A stretch of 64,000 nt of DNA, taken from assembly GCF_003634775.1 (NCBI RefSeq), contig NZ_RBXB01000001.1, forward strand, positions 372,001-436,000, read 5' to 3'. Under the pieces are notes generated by a model. That model was given only the letters and a program-made list of their open reading frames with translations, searched no databases and was not told where the DNA came from. Numbering within the stretch: position 1 is the first letter of the stretch; each line of letters opens with the position of its first letter. Made by a program: the position numbers and the translations under genes. Shown here in pieces: positions 34,276 to 41,928 of this stretch. This DNA is from Chryseobacterium defluvii. Lineage in GTDB: Bacteria > Bacteroidota > Bacteroidia > Flavobacteriales > Weeksellaceae.

Positions 34276-34644
34276 TTAATTTTCCGGTTTAAAACTTTTT
34301 TCCAGTTCTATGCTGGCCCCTTTCATTTCTCCCTGCATGGGAGGACTGGTTTTGGTTATCCTGATCTTTATATAATCAATCTGAGGGAAATTTCCATGGA
34401 TTTTCGAAATAATCCTGCCTGCCACATGTTCCAGAAGCTTGGATTTGATCTTCATTTCTGTATGGATGATTTCATTAATGTCTGCATAGCTTATCGTATC
34501 GTGAAGATCATCAGATGCTGATGCTTTCCATAAATCTGTATGGAGTTCTGCATTCACGATATAATAAGTGCCAATAATGTTTTCTTCGGGAAGAACACCG
34601 TGATGTGCATATATTTTTACATCTTCAAGAAAGATTTTACTCAT
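34276..34644 (-). CDS. folB: Dihydroneopterin aldolase
   Basis: A 122-residue enzyme of folate synthesis that splits dihydroneopterin into hydroxymethyl-dihydropterin and glycolaldehyde. Signatures: YAHHGVLPEENIIGTYYIV, the Tyr and Glu of the active site (SYADINEIIH), KSKLLEHVAGRII and IKITKTSPPM, modified as IRITKTSPPMQG. The ATG at 34644 is chosen because the longer one at 34665 would lie within the promoter. The next gene (DUF4403, start 34239) is on the same strand 37 bp later. Confidence 0.95.
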   Translation of the reverse strand: MSKIFLEDVKIYAHHGVLPEENIIGTYYIVNAELHTDLWKASASDDLHDTISYADINEIIHTEMKIKSKLLEHVAGRIISKIHGNFPQIDYIKIRITKTSPPMQGEMKGASIELEKSFKPEN

Positions 34645-34662
34645 GATTCTGATTATATGTGA

Positions 34663-34670
34663 CAAAAGTA
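34663..34670 (-). promoter_or_regulatory. Putative -7 element of folB
   Basis: Minus strand TACTTTTG, 18 bp before the chosen ATG. Confidence 0.45.
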
Positions 34671-34704
34671 ATATATTTAAAAACCAAACAATAAAAAAAT
34701 TAAT

Positions 34705-34896
34705 ATGAAAAATCTGAAAAAACTTAACAGGAAAGAATTGAGCACATTAAAAGGGGCCCTTACATGTGGAGGCTGTCCTACTCATGCTACATATGGGCCA
34801 GGTCCTGAGTATATGTATTCATGCGAAACGTATTGGAATCTTCCGAACAATTGCAAAGCATGTGTATTGGTAAGTGCTGATTGCTTTCCTCAATAA
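34705..34896 (+). CDS. Leader-bearing Cys-rich peptide (bacteriocin-like)
   Basis: A 63-residue peptide. The leader MKNLKKLNRKELSTLKGA is the form found on bacteriocin-like peptides of Chryseobacterium. The core is Gly/Pro-rich with six Cys (positions 21, 24, 40, 50, 53, 60) and ends CFPQ. No GG directly closes the leader; CGG follows at 21-23. No modification enzyme or ABC-peptidase gene lies nearby in the window. It converges with a second such peptide and shares its terminator. The function, toxin or structural peptide, is unknown. Confidence 0.75.
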   Translation: MKNLKKLNRKELSTLKGALTCGGCPTHATYGPGPEYMYSCETYWNLPNNCKACVLVSADCFPQ

Positions 34897-34913
34897 TTTG
34901 ATCTGATCAACAA

Positions 34914-34939
34914 AAAAGCACTGTGAGAACAGTGCTTTT
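34914..34939. terminator. Shared terminator of the two convergent peptide genes
   Basis: Perfect 11-bp stem AAAAGCACTGT (34914-34924), GAGA loop, complement 34929-34939, with A and T runs on both sides. It serves both strands. Confidence 0.92.
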
Positions 34940-34945
34940 GCTTTT

Positions 34946-35107
34946 TTAGCAATTTTCAGGAATATACTCGCCTCTTGGAACACAGATAAGTTCGCTATTA
35001 CAGCCTCTTCCGCAAGTTTCATGGATTTCGCAGTTTAAATTGCATATTCCGCTTCCGCCATTTACATTTTTAAGACTTTTTCTGTCTAGCTTTTTTAGAT
35101 TTTTCAT
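34946..35107 (-). CDS. Leader-bearing Cys-rich peptide (bacteriocin-like), 53 aa
   Basis: A short gene, read from the sequence: leader MKNLKKLDRKSLKNVNGG, ending in a double glycine at 17-18, then a 35-residue core (starting SGICNLNCEIHE, ending PENC) with six Cys at 22, 26, 32, 36, 42 and 53. The leader is nearly identical to that of the convergent peptide, but the cores share only the Cys count. A possible -7 element (TATCTTTA, minus strand, 35129-35136) lies upstream. The double-Gly site suggests cleavage by a C39-type ABC transporter, which is not in this window. Confidence 0.75.
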   Translation of the reverse strand: MKNLKKLDRKSLKNVNGGSGICNLNCEIHETCGRGCNSELICVPRGEYIPENC

Positions 35108-35163
35108 GTTGAATATTTTGATGATGGTTAAAGATAATCAAATATTCAATATATGGTGAAAAA

Positions 35164-36183
35164 TTATTTTATGGATTTTGAAAGATCAAGCATGGCTTCA
35201 ATCGGCTTCAGAGCTTTTAAACGAAGCTCTTCGTCGATAAGGATTTCCGGCAGCTCGTACTTCATGCACAGGTACAGTTTTTCCATGGTATTCCGTTTCA
35301 TATAAAAACATTCGGAGCAGTTGCAGCTTTCGTCAAAAACCAATGCCGGAATAAGCTCTTTATGCGGAGCACGTTTTTTCATTTCATGAAGAATTCCTTC
35401 CTCAGTGGCAATGATGAACTTTTGGCAATCATCTTTTTCCACAAAATTTAAAAGAGCAGAAGTAGAACCGATGAAGTGAGCCAGTTTTAAAACCGCCTCT
35501 TCACTTTCAGGATGAGCAATCAGTTTTGCATCCGGATTGTCAGCCAGCTGTTTGGCAATTCTCTCCATAGAAAATGCCTCATGAACGATGCAGCTTCCGT
35601 CCCAAAGGATCATATCACGGCCCGTTTTCTGTGAAAGGTATCTGCCTAGATTTTTATCAGGAGCGAAGATGATCGGCCTGTCTTTTGGTAACGCTTCAAT
35701 CACGGTTTCCGCATTGGAGCTGGTTACGATAATATCACTTTCTGCTTTCGTTTCAGCGTTACAGTTGATGTAAGTTGCTATTAAAGCATTAGGATGCTGC
35801 TCACGCATTTTTCTTAATCCTTCTCCGCTACATCCGTCTGCCAAAGAACATCCGGCCATTGTGTCGGGAAGAACTACTTTTTTAGTCGGATTTAAAATTT
35901 TCGCGGCTTCAGCCATAAAGTGTACCCCGCAGAATACAATCATGTCTGCATTGGTTTCTTTCGCCTGTCTTGCCAATTGTAAAGAGTCGCCCAGAAAATC
36001 AGCGATGTCCTGAATTTCTCCCGGTTGATAGTAGTGGGCAAGAATAACAGCGTTTTTCTCTTTTTTAAGATCAAGAATGGCTTTTACCAATTCTTCTCCT
36101 TGTGGAATGGCAATATCTTTTATATCTAAAAATCCCCTAACCGGAATAGCGGATTTAGCTTTTTCTAATGTTTCGGTACTCAT
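35164..36183 (-). CDS. nadA: Quinolinate synthase
   Basis: A 339-residue [4Fe-4S] enzyme of NAD synthesis, condensing iminoaspartate with DHAP. The motifs VILAHYYQPGEIQDIADFLGDS, FCGVHFMAEAAKIL, PDTMAGCSLADGC and the final DESCNCSECFYMK supply the pattern; cluster-ligand Cys residues occur at CGV, CSGEG and CNCSEC. No nadB or nadC is nearby. The start ATG has the strong RBS GAGGTG. It is 39 bp after gmk on the same strand. Confidence 0.96.
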   Translation of the reverse strand: MSTETLEKAKSAIPVRGFLDIKDIAIPQGEELVKAILDLKKEKNAVILAHYYQPGEIQDIADFLGDSLQLARQAKETNADMIVFCGVHFMAEAAKILNPTKKVVLPDTMAGCSLADGCSGEGLRKMREQHPNALIATYINCNAETKAESDIIVTSSNAETVIEALPKDRPIIFAPDKNLGRYLSQKTGRDMILWDGSCIVHEAFSMERIAKQLADNPDAKLIAHPESEEAVLKLAHFIGSTSALLNFVEKDDCQKFIIATEEGILHEMKKRAPHKELIPALVFDESCNCSECFYMKRNTMEKLYLCMKYELPEILIDEELRLKALKPIEAMLDLSKSIK

Positions 36184-36222
36184 ATCACCTCAATGTTTTT
36201 TGTTTTTAAAAGTAGAAATTTT

Positions 36223-36789
36223 TTAATGGCTACTGATAAAATTTTTTATTAAATTTTCTATTTCTTTTTTAGCATCATCCAGATCAATATTTACTACGAT
36301 CTTATCAAACTCAGTAGCATAAGACATTTCTTCTTCCGCTTTTGCTACACGGGTTTTTATGGTTTCCGCATCATCCGTATTTCTGGTAATCAATCTTCGT
36401 TCCAACTCTTCAATGGAAGGAGGTTCAATGAAAATAGACAATGCTTTTTCCCTGAAGTATTTTTTTAGGGAGATTCCGCCTTTTACGTCTACATCAAAAA
36501 TCACTACTTTTTCCTGTTTCCAGATCTTTTCAACTTCAGATTTTAATGTTCCGTAATATTTATCCGTGTATACTTCTTCATATTCCACAAAAGCGTCTTC
36601 TGCAATTTTTTGCCTGAATTCATCCGGTGTTAAAAAATGATAGTCTACTGCATGAACTTCACTGCCTCTTGGCTGTCTTGTAGTACACGAAATAGAAAAT
36701 TCAAGTTCCGGGAATGTTTCCAGGGCGTGTTTTACCAATGTCGTTTTTCCGCTTCCTGATGGTGCTGAAAATATGATAACTTTATTCAT
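36223..36789 (-). CDS. gmk: Guanylate kinase
   Basis: A 188-residue kinase that converts GMP to GDP. P-loop SAPSGSGKTTLVKH, GMP-binding SCTTRQPRGSEVHAVDYHFL and EYEEVYTDKYYGT, and the Walker-B-like VIFDVDVKGG are present. yicC lies 89 bp upstream on the same strand; this pairing is widespread in bacteria. Confidence 0.97.
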   Translation of the reverse strand: MNKVIIFSAPSGSGKTTLVKHALETFPELEFSISCTTRQPRGSEVHAVDYHFLTPDEFRQKIAEDAFVEYEEVYTDKYYGTLKSEVEKIWKQEKVVIFDVDVKGGISLKKYFREKALSIFIEPPSIEELERRLITRNTDDAETIKTRVAKAEEEMSYATEFDKIVVNIDLDDAKKEIENLIKNFISSH

Positions 36790-36878
36790 TTTTCTTAGTT
36801 ATAAATGATGAGTTATGAATGATGAGTTATTGAAACTTGCAGCAAGAAACTTATAGCTCATCATTAATAACTTATAAC
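36790..36878. repeat. Low-complexity ATGATGAGTTAT repeats between yicC and gmk
   Basis: The short spacer repeats ATGATGAGTTAT and ends in a partial complement (ATAGCTCATCAT), so a weak hairpin is possible. The spacer looks like decayed repeat sequence, not a gene. Confidence 0.5.
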
Positions 36879-37736
36879 TTACAAAACGTTTAACGTTTGT
36901 TCTTTAATTTTTTCCAGGTCATCTTTCATCATTACCACCAGCTTCTGGATTTCGGCATGATTGGCTTTTGAGCCTAACGTATTGATCTCTCTTCCGATTT
37001 CCTGGGAAATAAAACCTAATTTTTTCCCATTGAAATCTTCATTATCCATAACATCTTTATAATATTTCAAATGTTGGGTCAATCTTACTTTCTCTTCGGA
37101 GATGTCCAGCTTTTCTGTAAAATAAGCCATTTCCTGATAGAAACGCGTTTCATCCACATTTTCAAATTCTTTCAATGCTTTTTGATAACGCTCTTTTACA
37201 CTTTGAATTCTCACTTCTTCGAAAGGAAGGACTTCAGATAAATATCTATCGATGTTCTGAATATTTCTTTCCAGCTCTTCATGCAGGATTTTACCTTCTG
37301 TCTTTCTAAATTCTTCGAATCTGTCCAATGCATTATTGACAATACTGGCCAGTTTTTCCCATTCCCCTTCACAAAGTTCATCAGGTCTTGAAGTCACGGC
37401 ATCCGGAAGCCTTACTGCCATTTTAAGGTATTCAAAATCAGGTCCGTCTGAAGCAATGCTGCGAAGCTCATTCATATAAGAATCAATAAGGTTTTTATTA
37501 ATCTTCACATCGTTGCTTTCTTCAAGATTCTCCAGATTGATGTAGCAATCCACTTTTCCACGGATAATCCTGTCGTTAAGAATTTTTCTGATTTCAAATT
37601 CTTTCTCCTTATAGCGTAAAGGCATTTTGATATTTAAATCAAAGCTTTTACTGTTCAGTGATTTAATATCGATACAGATTTTTTTACCTTCGAAAACATC
37701 TTCAGCTCTGCCGAAGCCGGTCATTGATAAAATCAT
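36879..37736 (-). CDS. YicC family endoribonuclease
   Basis: A 285-residue protein. The N-terminal MTGFGRAEDVFEGKKICIDI, IKSLNSKSFDLNIKMP and C-terminal FISQEIGREINTLGSKANHAEI are diagnostic of YicC/YloC. These proteins are implicated in RNA turnover (an endoribonuclease in E. coli) and adjoin gmk widely. It heads the yicC-gmk(-nadA) set. Confidence 0.93.
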   Translation of the reverse strand: MILSMTGFGRAEDVFEGKKICIDIKSLNSKSFDLNIKMPLRYKEKEFEIRKILNDRIIRGKVDCYINLENLEESNDVKINKNLIDSYMNELRSIASDGPDFEYLKMAVRLPDAVTSRPDELCEGEWEKLASIVNNALDRFEEFRKTEGKILHEELERNIQNIDRYLSEVLPFEEVRIQSVKERYQKALKEFENVDETRFYQEMAYFTEKLDISEEKVRLTQHLKYYKDVMDNEDFNGKKLGFISQEIGREINTLGSKANHAEIQKLVVMMKDDLEKIKEQTLNVL

Positions 37737-37753
37737 AGTTTTTTATTGTAGTA

Positions 37754-37761
37754 CAAAGATA
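37754..37761 (-). promoter_or_regulatory. Putative -7 element of yicC
   Basis: Minus strand TATCTTTG, 17 bp before the start codon at 37736; divergent from miaA. Confidence 0.5.
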
Positions 37762-37833
37762 AACATTTAAATTAGCACTGTGAAATCGCAATGATTTTGA
37801 AAAGACAAACATTGATAAGATTTACGATTCCCT

Positions 37834-38748
37834 ATGAAAAACTTGATTTCTGTAGTAGGTCCCACCGGAATTGGCAAAACGAGACTCGCGATTGATCTGG
37901 CAAAACATTTCAATACGGAAATTATTTCCTGTGATTCCCGGCAGTTTTTTAAAGAAATGAAAATCGGGACAGCCTCTCCGTCTGAGGAAGAATTGGCGGA
38001 GGCTCCTCATCATTTTATCGGAAATCTTTCTGTTCAGGATTATTATTCTATCGGGCAATATGAAGAAGATGCCCTGAAAAAGCTCAATGAATTATTTGAA
38101 AAACATGATACGGTGATCCTTGTCGGAGGAAGTATGATGTATGAAAAAGCCGTACTGGAAGGGTTGAATGACCTGCCTGAAGCCAATGCTGAAAATCAGG
38201 AAAAATTACAGGATATATTGGATTCCGACGGAATTGAAAAACTTCAGGAGATATTGAAAATTCTGGATCCGGAATATTATGCTGTGGTGGATATTCATAA
38301 TCACAGAAGGCTTTTAAGGGCGATTGATGTGATCTGGCAAACCGATACGAAATATTCTGAACAAATCGCTGTTTCACAGGATTCCAGAGATTTTAATGTG
38401 ATCAGGATCGGGATTGAAGCTCCCCGTGAAGAACTATACGATAGAATCAACAGGAGAGTGGATATGATGATGGAGAAAGGTTTACTGGAAGAGGCAAGAG
38501 GTTTGGAGGAATTCAAAGAATTAACTGCTTTGAATACGGTTGGCTACTCTGAATTATTCAAATATTTTGACGGGGAATGGGATCTGGATTTTGCGGTTTC
38601 TGAGATTAAGAAAAACAGCCGGAGATATGCAAAACGTCAACTGACCTGGTATAGAAAAGCCGATGATATTCATTATCTACAGTTGGGGTATTCTCAACAA
38701 GATTTTGATAATCTGATTGAATGGATTTCTACACAATTTCAAAACTAA
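37834..38748 (+). CDS. miaA: tRNA dimethylallyltransferase
   Basis: A 304-residue enzyme that adds the isopentenyl group to A37 of tRNAs reading UNN codons. P-loop VVGPTGIGKTRLAIDLA, DSRQFFKEMKIGTA, HHFIGNLSVQDYYSIGQYE, VGGSMMYEKAV and the C-terminal KKNSRRYAKRQLTWYRK fit MiaA. Unusually short of any overlap with neighbours; ends before a repeat-rich spacer. Confidence 0.97.
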   Translation: MKNLISVVGPTGIGKTRLAIDLAKHFNTEIISCDSRQFFKEMKIGTASPSEEELAEAPHHFIGNLSVQDYYSIGQYEEDALKKLNELFEKHDTVILVGGSMMYEKAVLEGLNDLPEANAENQEKLQDILDSDGIEKLQEILKILDPEYYAVVDIHNHRRLLRAIDVIWQTDTKYSEQIAVSQDSRDFNVIRIGIEAPREELYDRINRRVDMMMEKGLLEEARGLEEFKELTALNTVGYSELFKYFDGEWDLDFAVSEIKKNSRRYAKRQLTWYRKADDIHYLQLGYSQQDFDNLIEWISTQFQN

Positions 38749-38757
38749 GCCTAATTC

Positions 38758-38920
38758 TTTTTTAACGCAAAGAAAAATTATTATAACGCCTATAGGTAAG
38801 AAAGCAAAGAGAGAATCAATGAAATTGATTCTAAAAAGCCCTCTTCATCAGCGACTTTGTCGCTCATCTTTGCCCCTTAAAATAAAACATTTCGTATTTA
38901 AAAACTTTGCGTTTAAAAAA
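38758..38920. repeat. Small inverted-repeat element (MITE/REP-like)
   Basis: About 163 bp with terminal inverted repeats TTTTTTAACGCAAAG (38758) and CTTTGCGTTTAAAAAA (to 38920), differing by one indel. Inside are two perfect hairpins: GAATCAAT-gaa-ATTGATTC (38813-38831) and AGCGAC-ttt-GTCGCT (38850-38864). It has no gene. The layout is that of a mobile or structured repeat, seen once in this window. Confidence 0.65.
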
Positions 38921-39043
38921 ATAACCATTAAGTTCGGGCTAAGCTATTAAGAATATTACGCTGAACTTCACCTTAAGGCTTAAAAAATCTACTTGATTTT
39001 TTCTTAATGAAACTTAACTGCTCTCATATTTTTAATGGTTGAA

Positions 39044-39121
39044 TTGTCATTCTGACGAAGGAAGGGTCTCATTGAATATTTATAGATTCTTCGTTTCACT
39101 GCGTTACATTCAGAATGACAA
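39044..39121. repeat. Small inverted-repeat element with 12-bp ends
   Basis: 78 bp bounded by TTGTCATTCTGA (39044-39055) and its exact complement (39110-39121). The interior has CGAAGGAAG and ATTCTTCG halves. This sequence type recurs in many Flavobacteriia genomes; only one copy is in the window. Confidence 0.7.
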
Positions 39122-39142
39122 GGTAACAAGTACGGCATAAGC

Positions 39143-39171
39143 AAAAAAAATGCGATCCCGAAAGACCGCAT
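39143..39171 (-). terminator. Terminator of the efflux operon
   Basis: Minus strand ATGCGGTC, TTTCGG loop, GATCGCAT (one G-U), then eight T. It is placed 23 bp after the duplicated 3' end of the outer-membrane-factor gene (39194), its presumed original spacing. Confidence 0.85.
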
Positions 39172-39193
39172 TCAACAATATAATTTTAATTTA

Positions 39194-39247
39194 CTACTTC
39201 CAACCACCGCCAAGAGCTCTGTAAAGATCAACAATACATCTCAATCT
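39194..39247 (-). pseudogene. Duplicated 3' end of the outer-membrane-factor gene
   Basis: On the minus strand the frame reads MRLRCIVDLYRALGGGWK and stops. The true gene ends RLSSIVDLYRALGGGWK at 40505. The core 45 bp of the two copies (39194 and 40505) differ at only two positions, and then diverge. No upstream part of a gene is present here, so this is a leftover or a duplicated target, not a gene. Confidence 0.85.
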
Positions 39248-39282
39248 CATAAAATGCCTGTCATCTATAGAAAATTTAATTT

Positions 39283-40470
39283 CTACACACAAGCAACTTC
39301 AGTTTCTTCAATGTTTTTTTGATTTACTTGCGAATTGATTTTTTCCTTTTTAGTAAAAGTTATAAAACTTATGCCTAAAGTGATCGCCAATAAGCCAATA
39401 CTCATCCAAACCACAAAATGAATTCCATACTGTGCAATAATGAATCCACCCAAGAAAGCACCAAGAGAAATCCCGATATTGTAACAAGAAGTGAGCAAAC
39501 TGTTTACAAATTCCAAGGTATCTTTAGGTACAGATTGCGTAGTTCGCAGGTTGGGAACTAAAAAGCCTCCAGTGTGAATGAGCCCCCAAAAGGAAAGAAT
39601 AATCACCATTGGTATGAAAAAGTCCCCAAAATAATAAGCCAACAGTTGCACAGAAATAAGAAGAACATAAAATAATCGTGAAGTTTGTATTAGCTTTTTA
39701 CCCAAGGCAATCCCTGTAATCCAATTTCCGAAAATCCCTGCAATTCCGAATAAAAGCAGCATGATACTAATTTCTGTACCGTTCATTTTAGTGATTTTTT
39801 CCAAATAAGCAGCCAAATAGCTATAGCTGGAAAACATGGCCGCCAGAGTAAGAACGGTAGAAATCAGATTGAGCCAAAGTTGTGCATCTTTCAAAACGTG
39901 AAACTGAGATTTTGTTGCTTTTTCTGAATTTCCGGGAATAGACGGGACTAAAAATAAGAGACTCAAAAAAGCAATCAGACTAATCACACTTGAAAGAAAA
40001 AACGAAGCCTGCCAATTATTGAAAAATTCTGCTGCGTAAGTAGTAAGCGGAACACCTAAAACAGTTGCAATACTTAAACCGGCCATCACAGTAGAAACGC
40101 CTTTTGAACCATTCTCTTTAAATGCAATGGCCAAAGAAATATTCCAAAATAATGGGTGGAAAATAGCAGGAATAATCCTTGCAATCATCAATATCGTGAA
40201 ATTGGGGGAAAATGCAGATAGCAAATTGGAAACAATGAACATTCCTAAAACCAAACACAACAATAATTTACGATTAATTTTAGTTGTAATTGCTGTAATA
40301 ATAGGTGAAGAAAAAGCCACGGTAAGTGCAAATCCACCTAACAACCAGCCTGCAGTATCTACAGAAATATTGAAAACCTTAGCAATTGTCGGCAAGATTC
40401 CGATAACCCCAAATTCCGTATTGATAATTCCGAAAGCCCCAAAAGCAAGTGCATATATCGACTTTTTCAT
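39283..40470 (-). CDS. MFS transporter (DHA1-type), inserted in the efflux operon
   Basis: A 395-residue protein with 12 predicted helices. The N-terminal GIINTEFGVIGILPTIAKVF, the motif-A-like loop TTKINRKLLL (helix 2-3) and RIIPAIFHPLFWNISL (helix 4) fit drug:H+ antiporter family 1 (arabinose-efflux-like). The gene lies 34 bp after the outer-membrane-factor stop, on the same strand, and is bracketed by two copies of that gene's 3' end, so it was probably added to an older adaptor-pump-channel operon. Its substrate is unknown. Confidence 0.9.
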   Translation of the reverse strand: MKKSIYALAFGAFGIINTEFGVIGILPTIAKVFNISVDTAGWLLGGFALTVAFSSPIITAITTKINRKLLLCLVLGMFIVSNLLSAFSPNFTILMIARIIPAIFHPLFWNISLAIAFKENGSKGVSTVMAGLSIATVLGVPLTTYAAEFFNNWQASFFLSSVISLIAFLSLLFLVPSIPGNSEKATKSQFHVLKDAQLWLNLISTVLTLAAMFSSYSYLAAYLEKITKMNGTEISIMLLLFGIAGIFGNWITGIALGKKLIQTSRLFYVLLISVQLLAYYFGDFFIPMVIILSFWGLIHTGGFLVPNLRTTQSVPKDTLEFVNSLLTSCYNIGISLGAFLGGFIIAQYGIHFVVWMSIGLLAITLGISFITFTKKEKINSQVNQKNIEETEVACV

Positions 40471-40504
40471 ATTAGATTAATTTAAACATTAGAATTTATT
40501 TCGC

Positions 40505-41917
40505 CTACTTCCAACCACCGCCAAGAGCCCTGTAAAGATCAACGATACTACTCAGTCGCTGTCTTTTTACGGATGCAAGATTAAGTTCTGCCTGAAGAGA
40601 ATTCGCCTGAGCGGTAATCACTTCAAGATAATTTGCCATGCCTCCTTTGTAAAGAAGCTGCGCGCTTTTTATTCCTTCTTTTAAAGTCTGTACCTGTTCT
40701 GCTGCTTTCTGTTCCTGAACTTTTAAGCTTTCATTGGAAACCATAGCATCTGAAACTTCACCTACCGCATTGAGAACGGACTGACGGAAAGCCAATACAT
40801 TTTTTTCTCTTTGAATTTTAGCCACTTCCAGATCTGTTTTTAGCTGTCTTTTCTGGAAAATAGGCTGGGTAATTCCCCCTAGAACCGAACCAAATAATGA
40901 GGCCGGAATCTGGAACCAGTTATCAAATTTGAAAGAGTTTACTCCGCCGGTTGCCGTAATTTTTAAAGCCGGGTACATATTCGCCTGAGCAATTCCCACC
41001 ATCGCATTGGATTCCAGTAAAACCAATTCCTGCTGACGTACATCAGGACGGCGGCTTACCATGGCTGCAGGAAGACCGGCTGAAATATTTTGAGGTAAAG
41101 AAGTATCAGACATTTCAAGGGTTCTGTTCACCTTATTCGGATTTTCACCTACAAGAATACTTAACGCATTTTCCTGAATGGCAATATTCTGTTCCAATTG
41201 TGAGATGAGAAGTTCCGTTGACTGCTTTTGTGCAGTAGCCTGCTGAACTCCCAGAGATGTGGTGTCTCCGCTTTCCCACATTTTTTGGGTAATAGACAGT
41301 GTGTTAGTGCTTAATTCAAGATTAGCTTTGGCAATGCTTAATTGCTTATCAAGCATCAGCAAATTATAATATCCTTGTGCAATAGCCGCTACAACCTGAG
41401 TTTGTATGGCTTTGGTAGCTTCATACGTTTGCAGGTACTGCATTCTTGAAACTTCCTGCTGATTTTTGATTTTTCCCCAGATATCGGCTTCCCAGGAAAG
41501 ATTGAATGCTGCATTATAGTCTTCAACATGGCTTTGGCCTAAGAATAGATTAAGGCTTTGGCCGTTCATACTGTTTTTAGAAGGTCTTGAAATTTGTGCA
41601 TTCACTCCAAATCCGACATCCGGATACTGAAGGTATTTTGCCTGTTTCAGTTTCTCCTGTGAAGAAGCCACCTGTTTCAACGCAATCTGCAGGTCATAAT
41701 TATTTTTAATTCCTTTTTCAATGAGGTCGCGTAGAATAGGATCATTGAAAAATTCTTTCCATTCCAGATTGGCAACGCTTGCGGTATCTGCGGTAGCGGT
41801 GTACTGGAATTTTTCAGGGAGCTGTAAGTCCGGCTCCGTGTAGGCTAATTTAGACACACACGAAACCGAGGCTACAGCCAATATGAGTGTTAGAAAAATA
41901 TTCTTTATTCTTTTCAT
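40505..41917 (-). CDS. Efflux outer-membrane factor (OprM/TolC-like lipoprotein)
   Basis: A 470-residue outer-membrane channel. Lipobox VASVSC (Cys about 20). The repeated coiled-coil halves are visible (YDLQIALKQVASSQEKLKQAKYLQYPDVG and, about 180 residues later, PDVRQQELVLLESNAMVGIAQANMYPALKI), along with the NLEWKEFFNDP and DLYRALGGGW ends typical of the NodT family. It completes the tripartite pump with the adaptor and RND transporter, 11 bp after the latter. Confidence 0.95.
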   Translation of the reverse strand: MKRIKNIFLTLILAVASVSCVSKLAYTEPDLQLPEKFQYTATADTASVANLEWKEFFNDPILRDLIEKGIKNNYDLQIALKQVASSQEKLKQAKYLQYPDVGFGVNAQISRPSKNSMNGQSLNLFLGQSHVEDYNAAFNLSWEADIWGKIKNQQEVSRMQYLQTYEATKAIQTQVVAAIAQGYYNLLMLDKQLSIAKANLELSTNTLSITQKMWESGDTTSLGVQQATAQKQSTELLISQLEQNIAIQENALSILVGENPNKVNRTLEMSDTSLPQNISAGLPAAMVSRRPDVRQQELVLLESNAMVGIAQANMYPALKITATGGVNSFKFDNWFQIPASLFGSVLGGITQPIFQKRQLKTDLEVAKIQREKNVLAFRQSVLNAVGEVSDAMVSNESLKVQEQKAAEQVQTLKEGIKSAQLLYKGGMANYLEVITAQANSLQAELNLASVKRQRLSSIVDLYRALGGGWK

Positions 41918-41928
41918 AGTTTTTCTTT

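Noticed and set aside
34819..35022. 67-residue minus-strand ORF
   Set aside because: It overlaps both Cys-rich peptide genes in another frame and covers the shared terminator; the 53-aa peptide is the better reading because of its leader.
38717..38950. 77-residue plus-strand ORF after miaA
   Set aside because: It lies within the inverted-repeat element and has no family resemblance.
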